The notes beneath the pieces are model-generated. The model saw only the letters and a program-made list of their open reading frames with translations, was not told the origin of the DNA and ran no database searches. Below, piece after piece: positions 10,847 through 22,342 of a DNA stretch of 64,000 bases. A program made the position numbers and the translations under genes. Within the stretch, counting starts at the first letter, position 1. The number at the start of each line of letters is the position of its first letter. The stretch is from Amylostereum areolatum (lineage: Eukaryota > Basidiomycota > Agaricomycetes > Russulales > Stereaceae), in assembly GCA_012932865.1 (NCBI GenBank), contig SAXG01000009.1:47163-111162 (forward strand). Direction: 5' to 3'.

Positions 10847-12909
10847 TCACCTACAGGAAGTCGTGCATAGACGCTTCGAAGATGGCGATCCTTCTCTCCC
10901 CGACGCTGCAGACGCCGCCCGCTTTCCTGTCTTCGCCGTCCCTGAATCGTCATGGTCGTCTTCCCCAAGCACATCTTGGCTGCCATCGCCAGTCGCCCAG
11001 TCACGGCCTTTGAGCGCCGTGTCGAAGAGCTCCAGGATGTGGGCAGACGTTGCTAGTTTCTCGATCGCTGGTGGTCGCATATCCGGATCGATGTCGGTGT
11101 CATCAGCGTAGATGGCACGGAAGAAAAGCCGTCGAAGCTCCTTGACGAGGCTATGTGCGCTCGAGCAGATATGGTTGTTGAGTTCGGCATTGGAAATGGA
11201 CACTCCGCCGAAAAAACTGAACTTTCCGTTAGTGCTGTAGTTGGACGGCTTTCCTGGCACGTATGTGCGGTATACTGATTCGAGACGGCCGAGAGGAGAC
11301 CGCACGCCAGTGGGCCGATAGCGGAGGATGTGGTAGACGTAAACGTGAACGAAAGACTCAAGGTCGTCTTGGAGCGCGCGTGGCTTATTGCCTTCGCCTT
11401 CCTGAAGGGCCGCAGACATAAATTCCCAAGTACCCTGTCGAACCATAGTCGCTCAAGCAGATATTCGACTAAAGAGTGAAGACAGGACATACCGTGAGGT
11501 CGAAGTAATTCCCCTGTGCGACGTCGATCGCCATGTCCCAACCAATGAGGATACCACGGCCTTCGTTGGTGATAAGGATGTTGCCACTGCTAATATCACC
11601 GTGGAGGAGTTTCAGCTTTTCAAATACCGCCCGATGTGCTACAGATAGAATTAGAACCACTCAAATCCAGTTGAGAATCTCTCATACCTTCAATTGCATC
11701 ACGAGTTGCGGCTGTTAACTCATGGGTGCAGGTAAAGTCCTTGAGAGAGCGGCCGACACTAGAGAGGACAATGCGGTGGTGGATTTTACCGTGGCTGACC
11801 CCGTCCGTTTCGCAAGCCCAAGGAGCATCCACGAAGTTCTGGTTGCAGGATTCTTGACCTTCGACGTCCCCTCCGTACAACATCGAGGCGACGTGTGGTA
11901 TTTCGGCCTTCATGAGCATTCGATAGACATCAGCCTCCTTGCGAACGTGCGCCTTGTTAAGCCTCCACGAATCCTTGATCCAGACCAGCGATCCGTCGTC
12001 CAAGTCCGCCGCGATATACCCGTGGGTGCCCTTGCTCACCACGTTGGGGGAATAATGCATAGGAACTCCAGCTACATAAGTGCGTTCCGCACCGGTCACC
12101 TCGTCGTGAACGTGGAACTTTTGCATCCTGAAGTCTGGGTAATCGGCGTCGATGTCCTCCCTCACAAAAGCGTTTCGAGCGATCCGGATTTCCTCGGGAG
12201 ATGGAGGCGTTACTGTAGGATCGAATCCCCGGTCTTCTCGAGACATGGCGTTGAACCTGCGCAGAAAGATGACGAGCGGACTATTCGCTTCGGTCCATGT
12301 GAACAGCTCTGTAACGACCGCGCCGCTTCGATCAATCCGGATGAGACGAGCTTTGTTCTTCAGGATAATGACGGAGAAGACGAATATCCTTGCACGACAC
12401 ACGAACATCTCAAGAATGAGATATGCAAGCCGGCGGCGATGCATGAGGGCCCTGTTCGTTTCGCGCTGGAAGGACAACTGCGAGCGCGGGGTGTTGTCAT
12501 CGGGCCCAGGGTCTACAAACGGGTCCTCGTTTGACGGGATGAGTTCCATGATCATATCACAGGTTGCATGATCCGTTTTGTGGTGCATATGCGGCGTGGA
12601 CGACGCGGCGGCAAAGGAGACCGTGACGTGTGGAAGGACGTCGTCATCTTGTTCCGTCTCGACCGCGGCGGGATTCTCGAAGGAAAGGTTTGGAAACAGG
12701 GATGATCCATCTAGAGCGTTGATCTGGTGTGGTAAGATATGGATATCAGGGTACGGGAAGCACAAACGTACAAGGCTGTCGGCAGTCCAAGATCGCCGTC
12801 CGGGACCGTGTCGAATAAAAAAGGGCCCGTCGTTCTGAGGCCGCTCTGGGGTCGTAAACTTGTCAATAAATGCGAGCGGTGGCATGGGCCCAATAAACTT
12901 GCGATCCAT
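10847..12909 (-). CDS. FunK1 fungal kinase K1, probable pseudokinase
   Basis: The start ATG at 12909 gives MDRKFIGPMPPLAFIDKF, shared with K2-K4. A first intron (GTACGT.., about 50 bp) follows TADSL; two more lie near 11642-11688 and 11447-11500. Landmarks in order are PRSQLSFQRETNRALMHRRR, ARLIRIDRSGAVVTELFTW, the glycine loop GTHGYIAADL, the putative ATP lysine in VWIKDSWR, the catalytic loop LLHGDISSGNILIT, then RGILIGWDMAID, GTWEFMSAAL and DDLESFVHVYVYH. In its paralogues the DFG-equivalent is DWD or DWN; here it is GWD, so the metal-binding Asp is Gly. Frame and splice sites are otherwise intact. FunK1 is a fungal-specific kinase family expanded in Agaricomycetes (established). Loss of activity is inference. 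Confidence 0.85.
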
Positions 12910-12998
12910 GCTGGCTGTACGGGAGACTAATGGTGGGAGGAAGGAATAAGGTTGATTCTGAATCTCATGCCAAGTCTGCGGCTTAAACCATGACACTG

Positions 12999-13006
12999 CA
13001 CGTGAC
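12999..13006 (-). promoter_or_regulatory. E-box GTCACGTG upstream of K1
   Basis: CACGTGAC on the plus strand, read as GTCACGTG in the direction of K1, 90 bp before its ATG. It matches the RTCACGTG core bound by Cbf1/Pho4-type bHLH factors. The same octamer recurs before K2, K3 and K4. Confidence 0.5.
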
Positions 13007-13297
13007 TGGAACAATGGCCGTCATATTATTGAGTCAAAGTTGTCATGGTTAGCCATGATCAGACGCATACATTTACATTCCTCGCGTTCACGTTCTCAAA
13101 CGTAGTATATATATCACATGGAGTTATAGAAGCCGATGAAGTCCTAGAAAAGATGCCAGGAAGGGCAGAACTCGTTCACTCCCTTTTCGAAAGTTCTTCT
13201 TCCGTGACGCCGACCTCCCTGTCCGCTGGGGCAGTGCGCTAGACTTCGTGCGGCGAGATCTACATGAAGCCTTTGTGAACGTACGGGGGCCGGAGAG

Positions 13298-15385
13298 TTA
13301 CTGTCGTTTTCTGTTGGAGGAATAGCTGCATAGACGTTTCGATGACCGCGAACGTTCTTGGTGCAACACTGCCAGCGATGTCGCCCGCTTCCCCGTCGTC
13401 GCGGTCCCTAAACCTTCGTCTTCATCTTCCTCAAGCACATCCTGGCTGCCATCGTCAGTAGCCCAATCTCGGCCTTCAAGCGCAGCGTTGAAGAGCTCGA
13501 GTGTATAGGAAGACGTGGCTAGCTTCTCGACTGCGGGCGGTCGCATGTCCGGGTCGATGTCGGATGGGTGGGCGTAGATGGCTCGAAAGAACAGTCGGCG
13601 GAGCTCCTTCACGAGGAAATGTGCGCTCTCGCTGATGTGACCACTAAGTTCGGTGTTGGGGAATGATGCCCCACAGAAGAAGCTGATCTTCCCGTCGGTG
13701 CTGTAGATGGTTGGCCGCCCACGAGTGTATGGGCGATACACGGAGTCGAGGCAGTCCAGAAGGCAACGCACACCCGTGGGACGATAACGAACGACGTGGT
13801 AGACGAAGACGTGAACGAAAGACTCAAGGTCATCTTGAAGCTCGTGGGGCTTTTTACCCTCGCTGTCCAGAAGAGTGGCAGAGATAAATTGCCATGTACC
13901 CTGCCCCTCACAAACCGTCAGAACGAAATTCGGCATACGAATGAAGGCAAGACGTACCGTGAGGGTGGATCGTGTTTTCTGCGCGAGGTCGATTACGAGG
14001 TCCCAATCGATAAGAATTCCGCGACCGTCTTTGGTGATTAGTATGTTCCCTCCACTGATATCGCCGTGGAGAATATTGAGCTTGGTGAATACAGCCGAAT
14101 GAGCTATTATAATCCGATTGCCGATCAAAAAGGAGAGAAAAAATACAGCTGCAACAATATACCTTCGAGGGCATCTCGAGTCGCTGTCGTCAATTCGCGA
14201 GTAGAAGTAAACTTTTTGAGGGGACGGCCGATGACGGAGAGAACAACGCGGTGGTGGATATGATGGCTGATACCGTGCGTTTCGCAGGCCCACGAGGCCT
14301 TCACGAAGTTTTGACTATGGGTCTCTTGACCTTCGACGTCCCCTCCGCACACCATCGGAGAAATGTGCGGTATGTCAGTCTCCATAAGTAGTCGATATAT
14401 GTCGGCCTCCTTGCGAATATATGACCTGTTGAGCCGCCACGAATCCTTGATCCAGACCAACGATCCATTGTCGACGTCCGCCGCAATGTAGCCGGTAGTG
14501 CCCCTGCCCACCACGTTGGGAGCATAAGTTCTAGGGACACCGGCGACGTAGGTGTGTTCCACGCCGGTCAGCTCGTCGCGCACACGGAACTTCTGCATCC
14601 TGAAGTCCGGGTAGTCCGCGTCGACGTCCTCCCGCTCAAACGCATCGCGGGCGATCCGAATTTCCTCTGGAGACGGAAGGTCCACCGTAGGATCGAAACC
14701 CCGCTCCACTCGGGACATCCTGTCAAACCGACGCAAAAAGGTGACGAGCGGACTGCTTTCTCCGGTCCAGGTGAACAGTTCTGTGACCACGGCGCCGCTT
14801 CGGTCGGCACGAATGAGGCGAGCCTTGTCCTCCAAAATGAGGATGAAAAACACGAAGGTCCTTGTGCGACACTTGAACATGTCCAGAATGAGGTATGCCA
14901 AGCGGCGGCGATGCATCAGAGCCCTGTTCGTTTCGCGTTGAAAGGACACCTGCGAGCGCGGAGTGTTGTCGTCGACTGCAGGGTCCATAAACGGATCCTC
15001 GCATGACGGAATTAGTTCCAAGATCATATCACAGGTCGAATGATCTTGTTCGACGTGCACACGGGGAGTCGACGGCGTAGCTGCAAAAGAGACAGCTGCG
15101 TGGGGAAGAACACGGTTACTATCTCGTTCCGCCACGCCTTCAAACGCGGCAGGGTTGTCAAAGTGAAGGTTTGTAAAGAGGTTTGAGTCGTCCAATGTTT
15201 TTATCTGGTGTGGTAAGACATTATGTGACAGCAGAGCACAGGAACTACAAACTCACAAGGTTGTTGGCAGTCCAAGAACGTCCGTGAGGAATGAAAAAAA
15301 GCTCCTCATGCTGCGTCTGTCCTGCAATCGTGAATCGGTCGATGAACTCGATCGTAGACATAGGTCCTATGAACTTGCGATCCAT
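13298..15385 (-). CDS. FunK1 fungal kinase K2
   Basis: The start ATG at 15385 gives MDRKFIGPMSTIEFIDRF. Introns lie after TANNL (about 15257), near 14115-14170 and near 13905-13960. Order of motifs: PRSQVSFQRETNRALMHRRR, ARLIRADRSGAVVTELFTW, loop GRGTTGYIAADV, lysine in VWIKDSWR, HGDISGGNILIT, ILIDWDLVIDLAQ (intact Asp), GTWQFISATLL, DDLESFVHVFVYH, then an acidic stretch and a basic Ser/Arg tail (RSRSSKRLC). No lesion seen. It uses HGD instead of the usual HRD. It is the second member of the array, about 390 bp from K1's start and about 465 bp from K3's stop. Confidence 0.88.
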
Positions 15386-15490
15386 GCTGGATGTTATGGT
15401 AGTGCGCGAGGGAGTAAAGATGGTGAGAGACGGAATGAACAATGTATTTAGTTTCGTCCAAGTTTCGTCTCAGCTCATTTCGAACTACAC

Positions 15491-15498
15491 CACGTGAC
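15491..15498 (-). promoter_or_regulatory. E-box GTCACGTG upstream of K2
   Basis: CACGTGAC on the plus strand, 106 bp before the K2 ATG, with a weaker TCACGTG nearby at about 15522. Same site and spacing as in K1, K3 and K4. Confidence 0.5.
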
Positions 15499-15850
15499 CA
15501 AGAAGTAAAACAGTCCCAGATGACATCACGTGTCGGCGTTTCTTTCGTTGGGAACTCGAGAGGGTGTCGACTGAATGCGAGATGCATCTGTAATTAGCAC
15601 TAGTACTCGATAATAATGGTCGGGGCGAAGCTCGACACGGTACGAACTCGGATTTCAATAGCGGAACTTGGCGGAAACTGGCCCTACCTCCAACCTACCT
15701 CATTATGATATTGTGCTCCGAAAGATGGTGTCAGACACAAAAAGTGGTGTGATGGTAGTAAAAATTCAGTCGCTGATAGTACACAACTCTAATCAATGCG
15801 CAAGGTGGAAATTTTCCAGGGGTATCTAAAGGAGAAAACGATAAGCAAGG

Positions 15851-17938
15851 TCATGACGGGCTGCTAGCTTTCGAGCGACTTGCCCTGGAGGAAGCGCTGC
15901 ATCGGCGCTTCGAAGACCGCGACGTATCTTGTCCCAAAGCTGTTAAAGCCGCCCGCTTCCCCGTCGTCGCCTTCCCCGAACCGTCGTCTTCATCTTCTTC
16001 AAGCATATCCTCACTACCATCATCCGCCGCCCAATCACGACCTTCAAGTGCAGTGTTGAAAAGCTCCAATATATGGGAAGATGTGGCCAGGTTCTTAATC
16101 GCCGGAGGTCGCGTCTCGGGATCGACATCGGTCGGACCAGCGTAGATTCCACGGAAGAAAAGTCGCCGGAGCTCCTTCACGAGGCAATGGGAGCTTTCAT
16201 TGATATGGCCCTTCAGTTCGGCATTCGAGATCGACCCGCCGCCGAAGAAACTGTGCTTTCCCCTGGTGCTGAGGAAGGTATTCTCCCCCGGAATGTAGGG
16301 GTGGTACACTGAGTCGATGAGCTGGAGAAGGGGTACGACGCCCGTTGGACGGTAGCGAACGACGTGGTAACCATAGACGTGAACGAATGATTCGAGGTCG
16401 TCTTGGAGGTTGTGCGGCTTTGCCCCCTTGCCCTCCAGAAGTGCGGCGGAGATAAATTGCCAAGTACCCTGTTGCCAATGGACGGTCAGAAGGGAGCGCA
16501 ACCCAGGACAGAGAGCGCATACCGTGAGGGTGGAACGTGTTTCCTGCGTGAGGTCAATTGAGAGGTTCCAGTCGATCAGGACCCCACGGCCGTCTTTGGT
16601 GATGATAATGTTTCCCCCACTGATGTCACCGTGGAGGATGTTCAGCTTGGTGAATACGGATGAATGAGCTACAGTCGTATGATCAGTAATGGCGGGGGAG
16701 CGCAGGAAAAGAAAGACACCTTCGATGGCATCGCGAGTCGCCGTCGTTAATTCACGAGTGGACGAAAACTTCTCAAGCGGACGGCCGATGGTCGAGAGAA
16801 CGACGCGGTGGTGGATCTTACCCTGTCCGATTCCGTCCGTTTCGCAAGCCCAAGGAGCCTTCACGAAGTCTTGGATTTGCGTCTCCTCATCGTCAACGTC
16901 CCCTCCGCAAACCATCGAAGCGACATGCGGTACGCCGGCCTCCCTGAACATCCGATAGACGTCGGCCTCCTTGCGAATGTACGACTGGTTCAGCCGCCAC
17001 GAATCCTTAATCCAGACCAGCGATCCGCCGTTCAAGTCCGCAGCGATATAACCCTGAGTGCCCCTGCTCACCACGTTAGGGGCATAAGTTGCAGGGCCAC
17101 CGGCGACATAAGCGTGATCCACGCCGGTTACCTCGTCGCAGACGCGGAACTTCTGCATCATCAAGTCCGGGTAGTCCGCATCGACGCCCTCCCTAGCAAA
17201 TGCCTCTCGAGCGATTAGTATCTCCTTAGGGGACGGGAGCGTTGCCGTAGGATCGAATCCACGCTCTTCCCGAGACATCGCGTGAAACCTGCGCAAAAAG
17301 ACGACGAGCGGACTATGTGCTCCGGTCCAGGTGAACAGTTCCGTAACGACAGCGCCGCTTCGGTCGGCGCGAATAAGGCGTGCTTTGTCGTTCAGGATGA
17401 TTACCGAGAAGACGAACGTCCTTGAACGAGACTTAAACATGTCCAAGATAAGATACGCCAGGCGACGGCGGTGCATGAGGGCCCTGTTCGTCTCGCGCTG
17501 GAAGGACAGCTGCGAACGCGGGGTATTTTCATCAGGTGCGGGGTCCTTGAATGGGTCCTCGTTCGGCGATGTTAATTCCAAAATCATATCCCAGGTTGCC
17601 AGACCAGGTAGGAGACGCGTATGCGGTGAAGATGCCGCATCCTCAAAGGAGACTGCGACGTGTGGAAGGGCCATGGCGTCCTGCTGCGTCGCGTCGTCGA
17701 GCGTGGTGGGATCGTCAAAACGAAGATTAGGAAACTGAGTTGAGCTTCCGAGGGTTTTCATCTATCAGGGTTGAATAACGATGGCAGGGAACGGGAAATA
17801 CAGACTCACAAGAATGTCGGCAGTCCACAATTGTTCACGTTGGATACAGAAATCCTCCTCGTTGTGCGCTTGACTAGGGGTCGTAAATCGATCGATAAAC
17901 TCGGCCGTTGGCATAGGTCCGATGAATTTGCGGTCCAT
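15851..17938 (-). CDS. FunK1 fungal kinase K3
   Basis: The start ATG at 17938 gives MDRKFIGPMPTAEFIDRF. A first intron of about 50 bp (GTGAGT.., after TADIL) splices to an exon beginning near 17761. The rest runs open for 636 codons because both remaining introns (about 16671-16721, 51 bp; and about 16463-16520) lack stops and are multiples of three. Motifs: PRSQLSFQRETNRALMHRRR, GTQGYIAADLNGGSLVWIKD, HGDISGGNIIIT, VLIDWNLSIDLTQ, GTWQFISAALLEGKG and DDLESFVHVYGYH. The DFG-type triad is DWN rather than DWD. The C-terminal acidic patch and Ser-rich basic tail resemble K2. Appears intact. Confidence 0.88.
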
Positions 17939-18041
17939 TACTTGTAGCTGGGAGAGTAATATGCGAGCGATTGATGGTGGGGGACTGGAAGGAGGAACAC
18001 GCTGGCACCAGGCAAAGTTCATCTGCTTCGAACTGGCACAA

Positions 18042-18049
18042 CACGTGAC
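18042..18049 (-). promoter_or_regulatory. E-box GTCACGTG upstream of K3
   Basis: CACGTGAC on the plus strand, 104 bp before the K3 ATG; same octamer as in the other array kinases. Confidence 0.5.
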
Positions 18050-18321
18050 TGCCAATAAGCGTCGGTCGTTATTTTCGCACTGTCGTGCAGTTCAAACAAC
18101 CTTCGTACTTAAGCTTGAATTGTTGACGATGGGCGACGGAGTTGTCGATGGAACCCGGTGCAATGTGATGGAGACGAAAACGGTACAACCCGAGCAATAA
18201 TATAGATGAGTACTGTACAAGCGAAAGCGATCACGAAGATAAAGTACACAAGTCTAAGTAAGGAGTACGGTAGAATGGTCCATGGGTATACACAATATAA
18301 AGGAAGCAATGACAATGAAGG

Positions 18322-20436
18322 TCATGACGAGCTCCGCGACCTGCTGGTTTTCGAGCGACTCGACCTGGAGGAAGCGCTGCATAGACGCTTTGAAGACCGC
18401 GAATGTTCTTGGTGCAGCGCTGCTGATGCCGCCCGCTTCCCGGTCGTCGCCTTCCCTGAACCTTCGTCGTCATCTTCCTCGAGCATATCTTGACTACCAT
18501 CGTCAGTTGCCCAGTCCTGGCCTTCCAACGCAGTGTCGAAGAGATTCATGATATGAGAAGATGTGGCAATGTTCTTGAGCGCTAGTGATCGCAAGTCGGA
18601 GTCGATGTCGGTCGGGCCGGCGTAGATAGCACGGTAGAAGAGTCGACGGAGCTCCCTCACGAGGCGATGTGCGCTCTCGCTGATATGGCCCTCCAATTCT
18701 ATGTTGGAGATGAATACGCCGCCGAAGAATATATGCTTTCCGCTGCTGCTGCATATGTGATCTTCTCCTGGGACGTATGGGTGATACACCGATTCCATGC
18801 GATCTAGAAGGGGCTCGACGCTTGTAGGACGATATCGGACGATGTGGTAGACAAAGACGTGGACGAAGGATTCGAGGTCATCTTGAAGGCTGTGAGGCTT
18901 TTTGCCCTTGCCGTCGAAGAGCGCGGCGGAGATGAATTGCCAAGTACCCTGTCGCCAACGATAATTAACACGGAACTGTAGTTAGAAGTGACGGTGTGAC
19001 ATACGGTCAGGGCTGAGCGTTTCTCCTGTGCGAGGTCAATCGCAAGATCCCAGTCGATGAGTATGCCACGGCCGTCTTTGGTGATAAGTATGTTCCCCGC
19101 GCTGATGTCACCGTGAAGGATGTTCAGCTTGGTGAACACGGCCGAGTGCGCTGAATGTATCTGATCAGCAACAATAGAGATGTAGGTAACAAAAAGGCGT
19201 ACCTTCTATGGCATCGCCAGTCGCAGTCGTCAATTCGCGGGTAGACGTAAACTTCTTGAGAGGACGACCGATGGCGGAGAGAACAATGCGGTGGTGGACA
19301 TGATGACTGATCCCGTGCGTTTCGCAGGCCCACGAGGCCTTCACGAAGTTTTGGCTTTGGGTTTCCTGGTTATCAACGTCCCCTCCGCAGACCATCGGAG
19401 AGACGTGCGGTATGTCGGCCTCCATGAGTAGGCGATAGACGTCAGCCTCCTTACGAATGTAAGACTTGTCCAGCCGCCAGGAGTCCTTGATCCAGACCAG
19501 CGATCCGTCGTGCAAGTCCGCCGCGATATAACCATGGGTTCCCCTGCCCACGACGTTGGGAGCGTAGGTCCTGGGGACGCCGGCGACGTAAGCATGTTCC
19601 ACCCCGGTCACCTCGTCGCGCACATGAAACTTCTGCATCCTGAAATCGGAGTAGTCTGCATCAATGTCCTCCCTGGCGAATGCATCGCGGGCAATCCTGA
19701 TTTCCTCGGGTGATGGGAGCGTCACTGTAGGATCAAACCCTCGCTCCGCTCGGGACATCGAGTTGAACCTGTGCAAAAAGACAGCGAGTGGACTGTTTGC
19801 ACCGGTCCAGGTGAACAGCTCCGTGACGACGGCGCCGCTTCGATCAGCGCGGATGAGACGAGCTTTGTTCTTTAGGATGATGACGGAGAAAACAAAGGTT
19901 CTTGCACGACATTTCAACATGTCCAGGATAAGATAAGCAAGGCGACGGCGGTGCATGAGGGCTCTATTTGTGTCGCGCTGAAAAGACAACTGCGAGCGTG
20001 GGGTTTCATCTTCTGGTGAGGGATCCTGGAATGGATCCTCGTTCAACGGCGTCAGCTCTAGGAACATGTCCCAGGTGGCACGTTCAGGAATGATATCCGA
20101 GGAGTGGGAATATGGTTCTTCGGTGAAGGAAACCGAGATGGGAGGAAGAAACGTGGAATCCCCTTCTGTGGCGCTCTCAGCCGCGGTTGGATCGTGGAAT
20201 TGGAGGTTAGGGAAGAGACTTTTGGAGCTCTCGAGGATGCGAATCTGTACGCACGACGTCAGAAAGTACGATAGGAAAGGAGAGGTAGAACTCACAAGGC
20301 TTTCAGAACTACCCATCTTCCGCTTTTTGGTGGTAAACCGTGCGTTCTTGGGAGTTGCGCTTTCGGACGCGGGAGACTGGGTGAACCGGTGGAGGAACTC
20401 AGAGATGGGCATAGGGCCAACAAATTTGCGATCCAT
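18322..20436 (-). CDS. FunK1 fungal kinase K4
   Basis: The start ATG at 20436 gives MDRKFVGPMPISEFLHRF. A longer first exon carries a KNARFTTKKRKMGSSESL segment, then an intron before IRILESSKSLFPNLQF. Other introns lie near 19152-19203 and 18955-19008. Motifs: PRSQLSFQRDTNRALMHRRR, ARLIRADRSGAVVTELFTW, GRGTHGYIAADLHDGSLVWI, HGDISAGNILIT, ILIDWDLAIDLAQE, GTWQFISAALFDGKG and DDLESFVHVFVYH. The tail is rich in Ser, Arg and Lys. All FunK1 landmarks are present and in frame. It is the most upstream member of the minus-strand array and faces K5, so the two may share a promoter region (20437-21016). Confidence 0.88.
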
Positions 20437-20550
20437 GGCAGCTTGGTATGAACGATGGGCAAGCAACGATGCTCTGGGAGAGAAGGGATGGTAGTTGGGC
20501 GGAAGGAAGGTGGCAGGGGTTTATGGCGTTCACGGCAAACGTCAACACTT

Positions 20551-20558
20551 CACGTGAC
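20551..20558 (-). promoter_or_regulatory. E-box GTCACGTG upstream of K4
   Basis: CACGTGAC on the plus strand, 115 bp before the K4 ATG. A related CACGTGG at 20924-20930 lies about 90 bp before K5 on the other side of the same divergent promoter region. Confidence 0.5.
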
Positions 20559-22342
20559 AACAATTGGCTAGCATCTATTGTGTGCTTATCTAATATCCTA
20601 TCGGGATCGCCGCAACCGGAGTTCCGGGTCTTCAGTTTTCCAAACTTTCGATGACAAGCTGAGTACCGAATCTTTCGTCGACGGGGTCGTCGCTCACCTT
20701 ACAACATCGTTGCATAGAGAATCAAATTGAGGTATTATACGATACCTTTGCTGCACAAGCTTAGCGACGAATGGCAACTATAGCGTATAGTATAACTGTT
20801 AGCTGTATCGCCTGAGGCCTCGCCGCTCGACCAGCGGCCAACATGGATTGCCCCCAAATAAGTCGAACAAAGAGTGTGTCCGGCTAAAGTGGCTCTCACT
20901 CTGGAGCCAGGAAGACAATACTTCACGTGGTCTCCACTCGTACATAAACGAGGCCCTTTCCCTCGTAGGTGAATTACTATCTCCTCTTTCTTTTTCGTGA
21001 CCTGCACGACCTGCTCATGTCCCTCCTTTCCGAACTCTTAGATGAATATCTCTCTGAGCTCAGTGATCTCACGGACTCTGATTCCGAGAACGACCCTCCT
21101 TCACCTTTTGCGCCGCCGCGTACCCCAAGTCCCAAACCCCAAGCTCAGCCTCGTCCCCGCTTTCCTCACTTGAAGACGACTCCAGTCCAATACAAGGCGT
21201 CCGGGACCGACAGATATGCCTCCAACCAACAAGGAGAGCCTGCGGATAAGCGCTACAAGCGCAACTCCGAGGAGACACATCAACGCTGGATTGGGGCGAT
21301 GCCACCGGGTCTTTTCAACAAGCATTTTGCTTCTGCCACTAATGGACCACCCCGACCTACCACCGCAACGCTCTCCAGAAGACCTCCTAAAGACGGGAAA
21401 GCGCGCGGAGACGAAAAGTTATTCGTGAGTGTTCGACGCTGTCTACAATACCATGTATCTAATTTTTGTCCAGATTTATGCCGTCGAAAGAGGCAAGGTC
21501 TGCCCGAACATTCAGTTCTTCGATGCGACTGTGGCACACTCTCCCTTCGACTCCGTCGACCGTCGATCCGACATCCGTGGATTGGACCTCAAATTCCTCA
21601 AAGAATATGAGAAGCGAATTCACAGCTCCGCTGTTCCGGAAAACAAGCCTGCCGCAGCCACACTACCAACTCGTCGTACCCAGCCAGCACGAAACTCAAA
21701 GCCAAAGGGGACTCCAGCACCGACTCCCCTCAAGGAACAGACACTCAAGGACATCCTGCCTGTGTGGGCAAACTTGTGGTCGTGGACAGAGCTGTGGCAG
21801 GAGCTGAAGCCCCCGGAGCACGACGGCTTCGTCGAGCCCCCCAAAGGAATGAGCCCGAAGGATCGGAAGTCCTTTACCTGGGAGCGTCAAACCAAATACG
21901 GCATTCACACCCGCGGCCAAATGTCCGAGTATGCTGCCGCCGTCTTCGCCTCTCAAAATCGCGTGTTCTTCTTTTCGATACTGCTCATGAAGGATGAGGC
22001 ACGCATACTCCGTTGGGATCGTGCTGGGGTCATCGTCACCGAGGCTTTCAACTGGAGGAAAACAAATTTTCTCGCAGATTTTCTCTGGCAGTTTAGCCAT
22101 ATGTCTCCCGAGGAACGCGGATACGACACCACCGTTTGTTGCGATCCAACCGAAGAAGAAATCTCTAGAGCTCGTGCAGCTTTCCGGGAGATGGCGCCTC
22201 CCGTTGTCGGCGAAGACGAAACGTTGAACAAGGTTTTCGTCTTCGACGAAGACACCCAAACATCCCACAGTCTCCTTATCGGAGGTCCGCAGGCCTGGAG
22301 TCGCTCTATGTTTGGGAGAGGCACGTTCGGATACGTTGCGTT

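Noticed and set aside
11722..12534. 270-codon plus-strand frame opposite K1
   Set aside because: Antisense shadow of the kinase; comparable frames occur opposite K2 to K4 because of shared codon usage.
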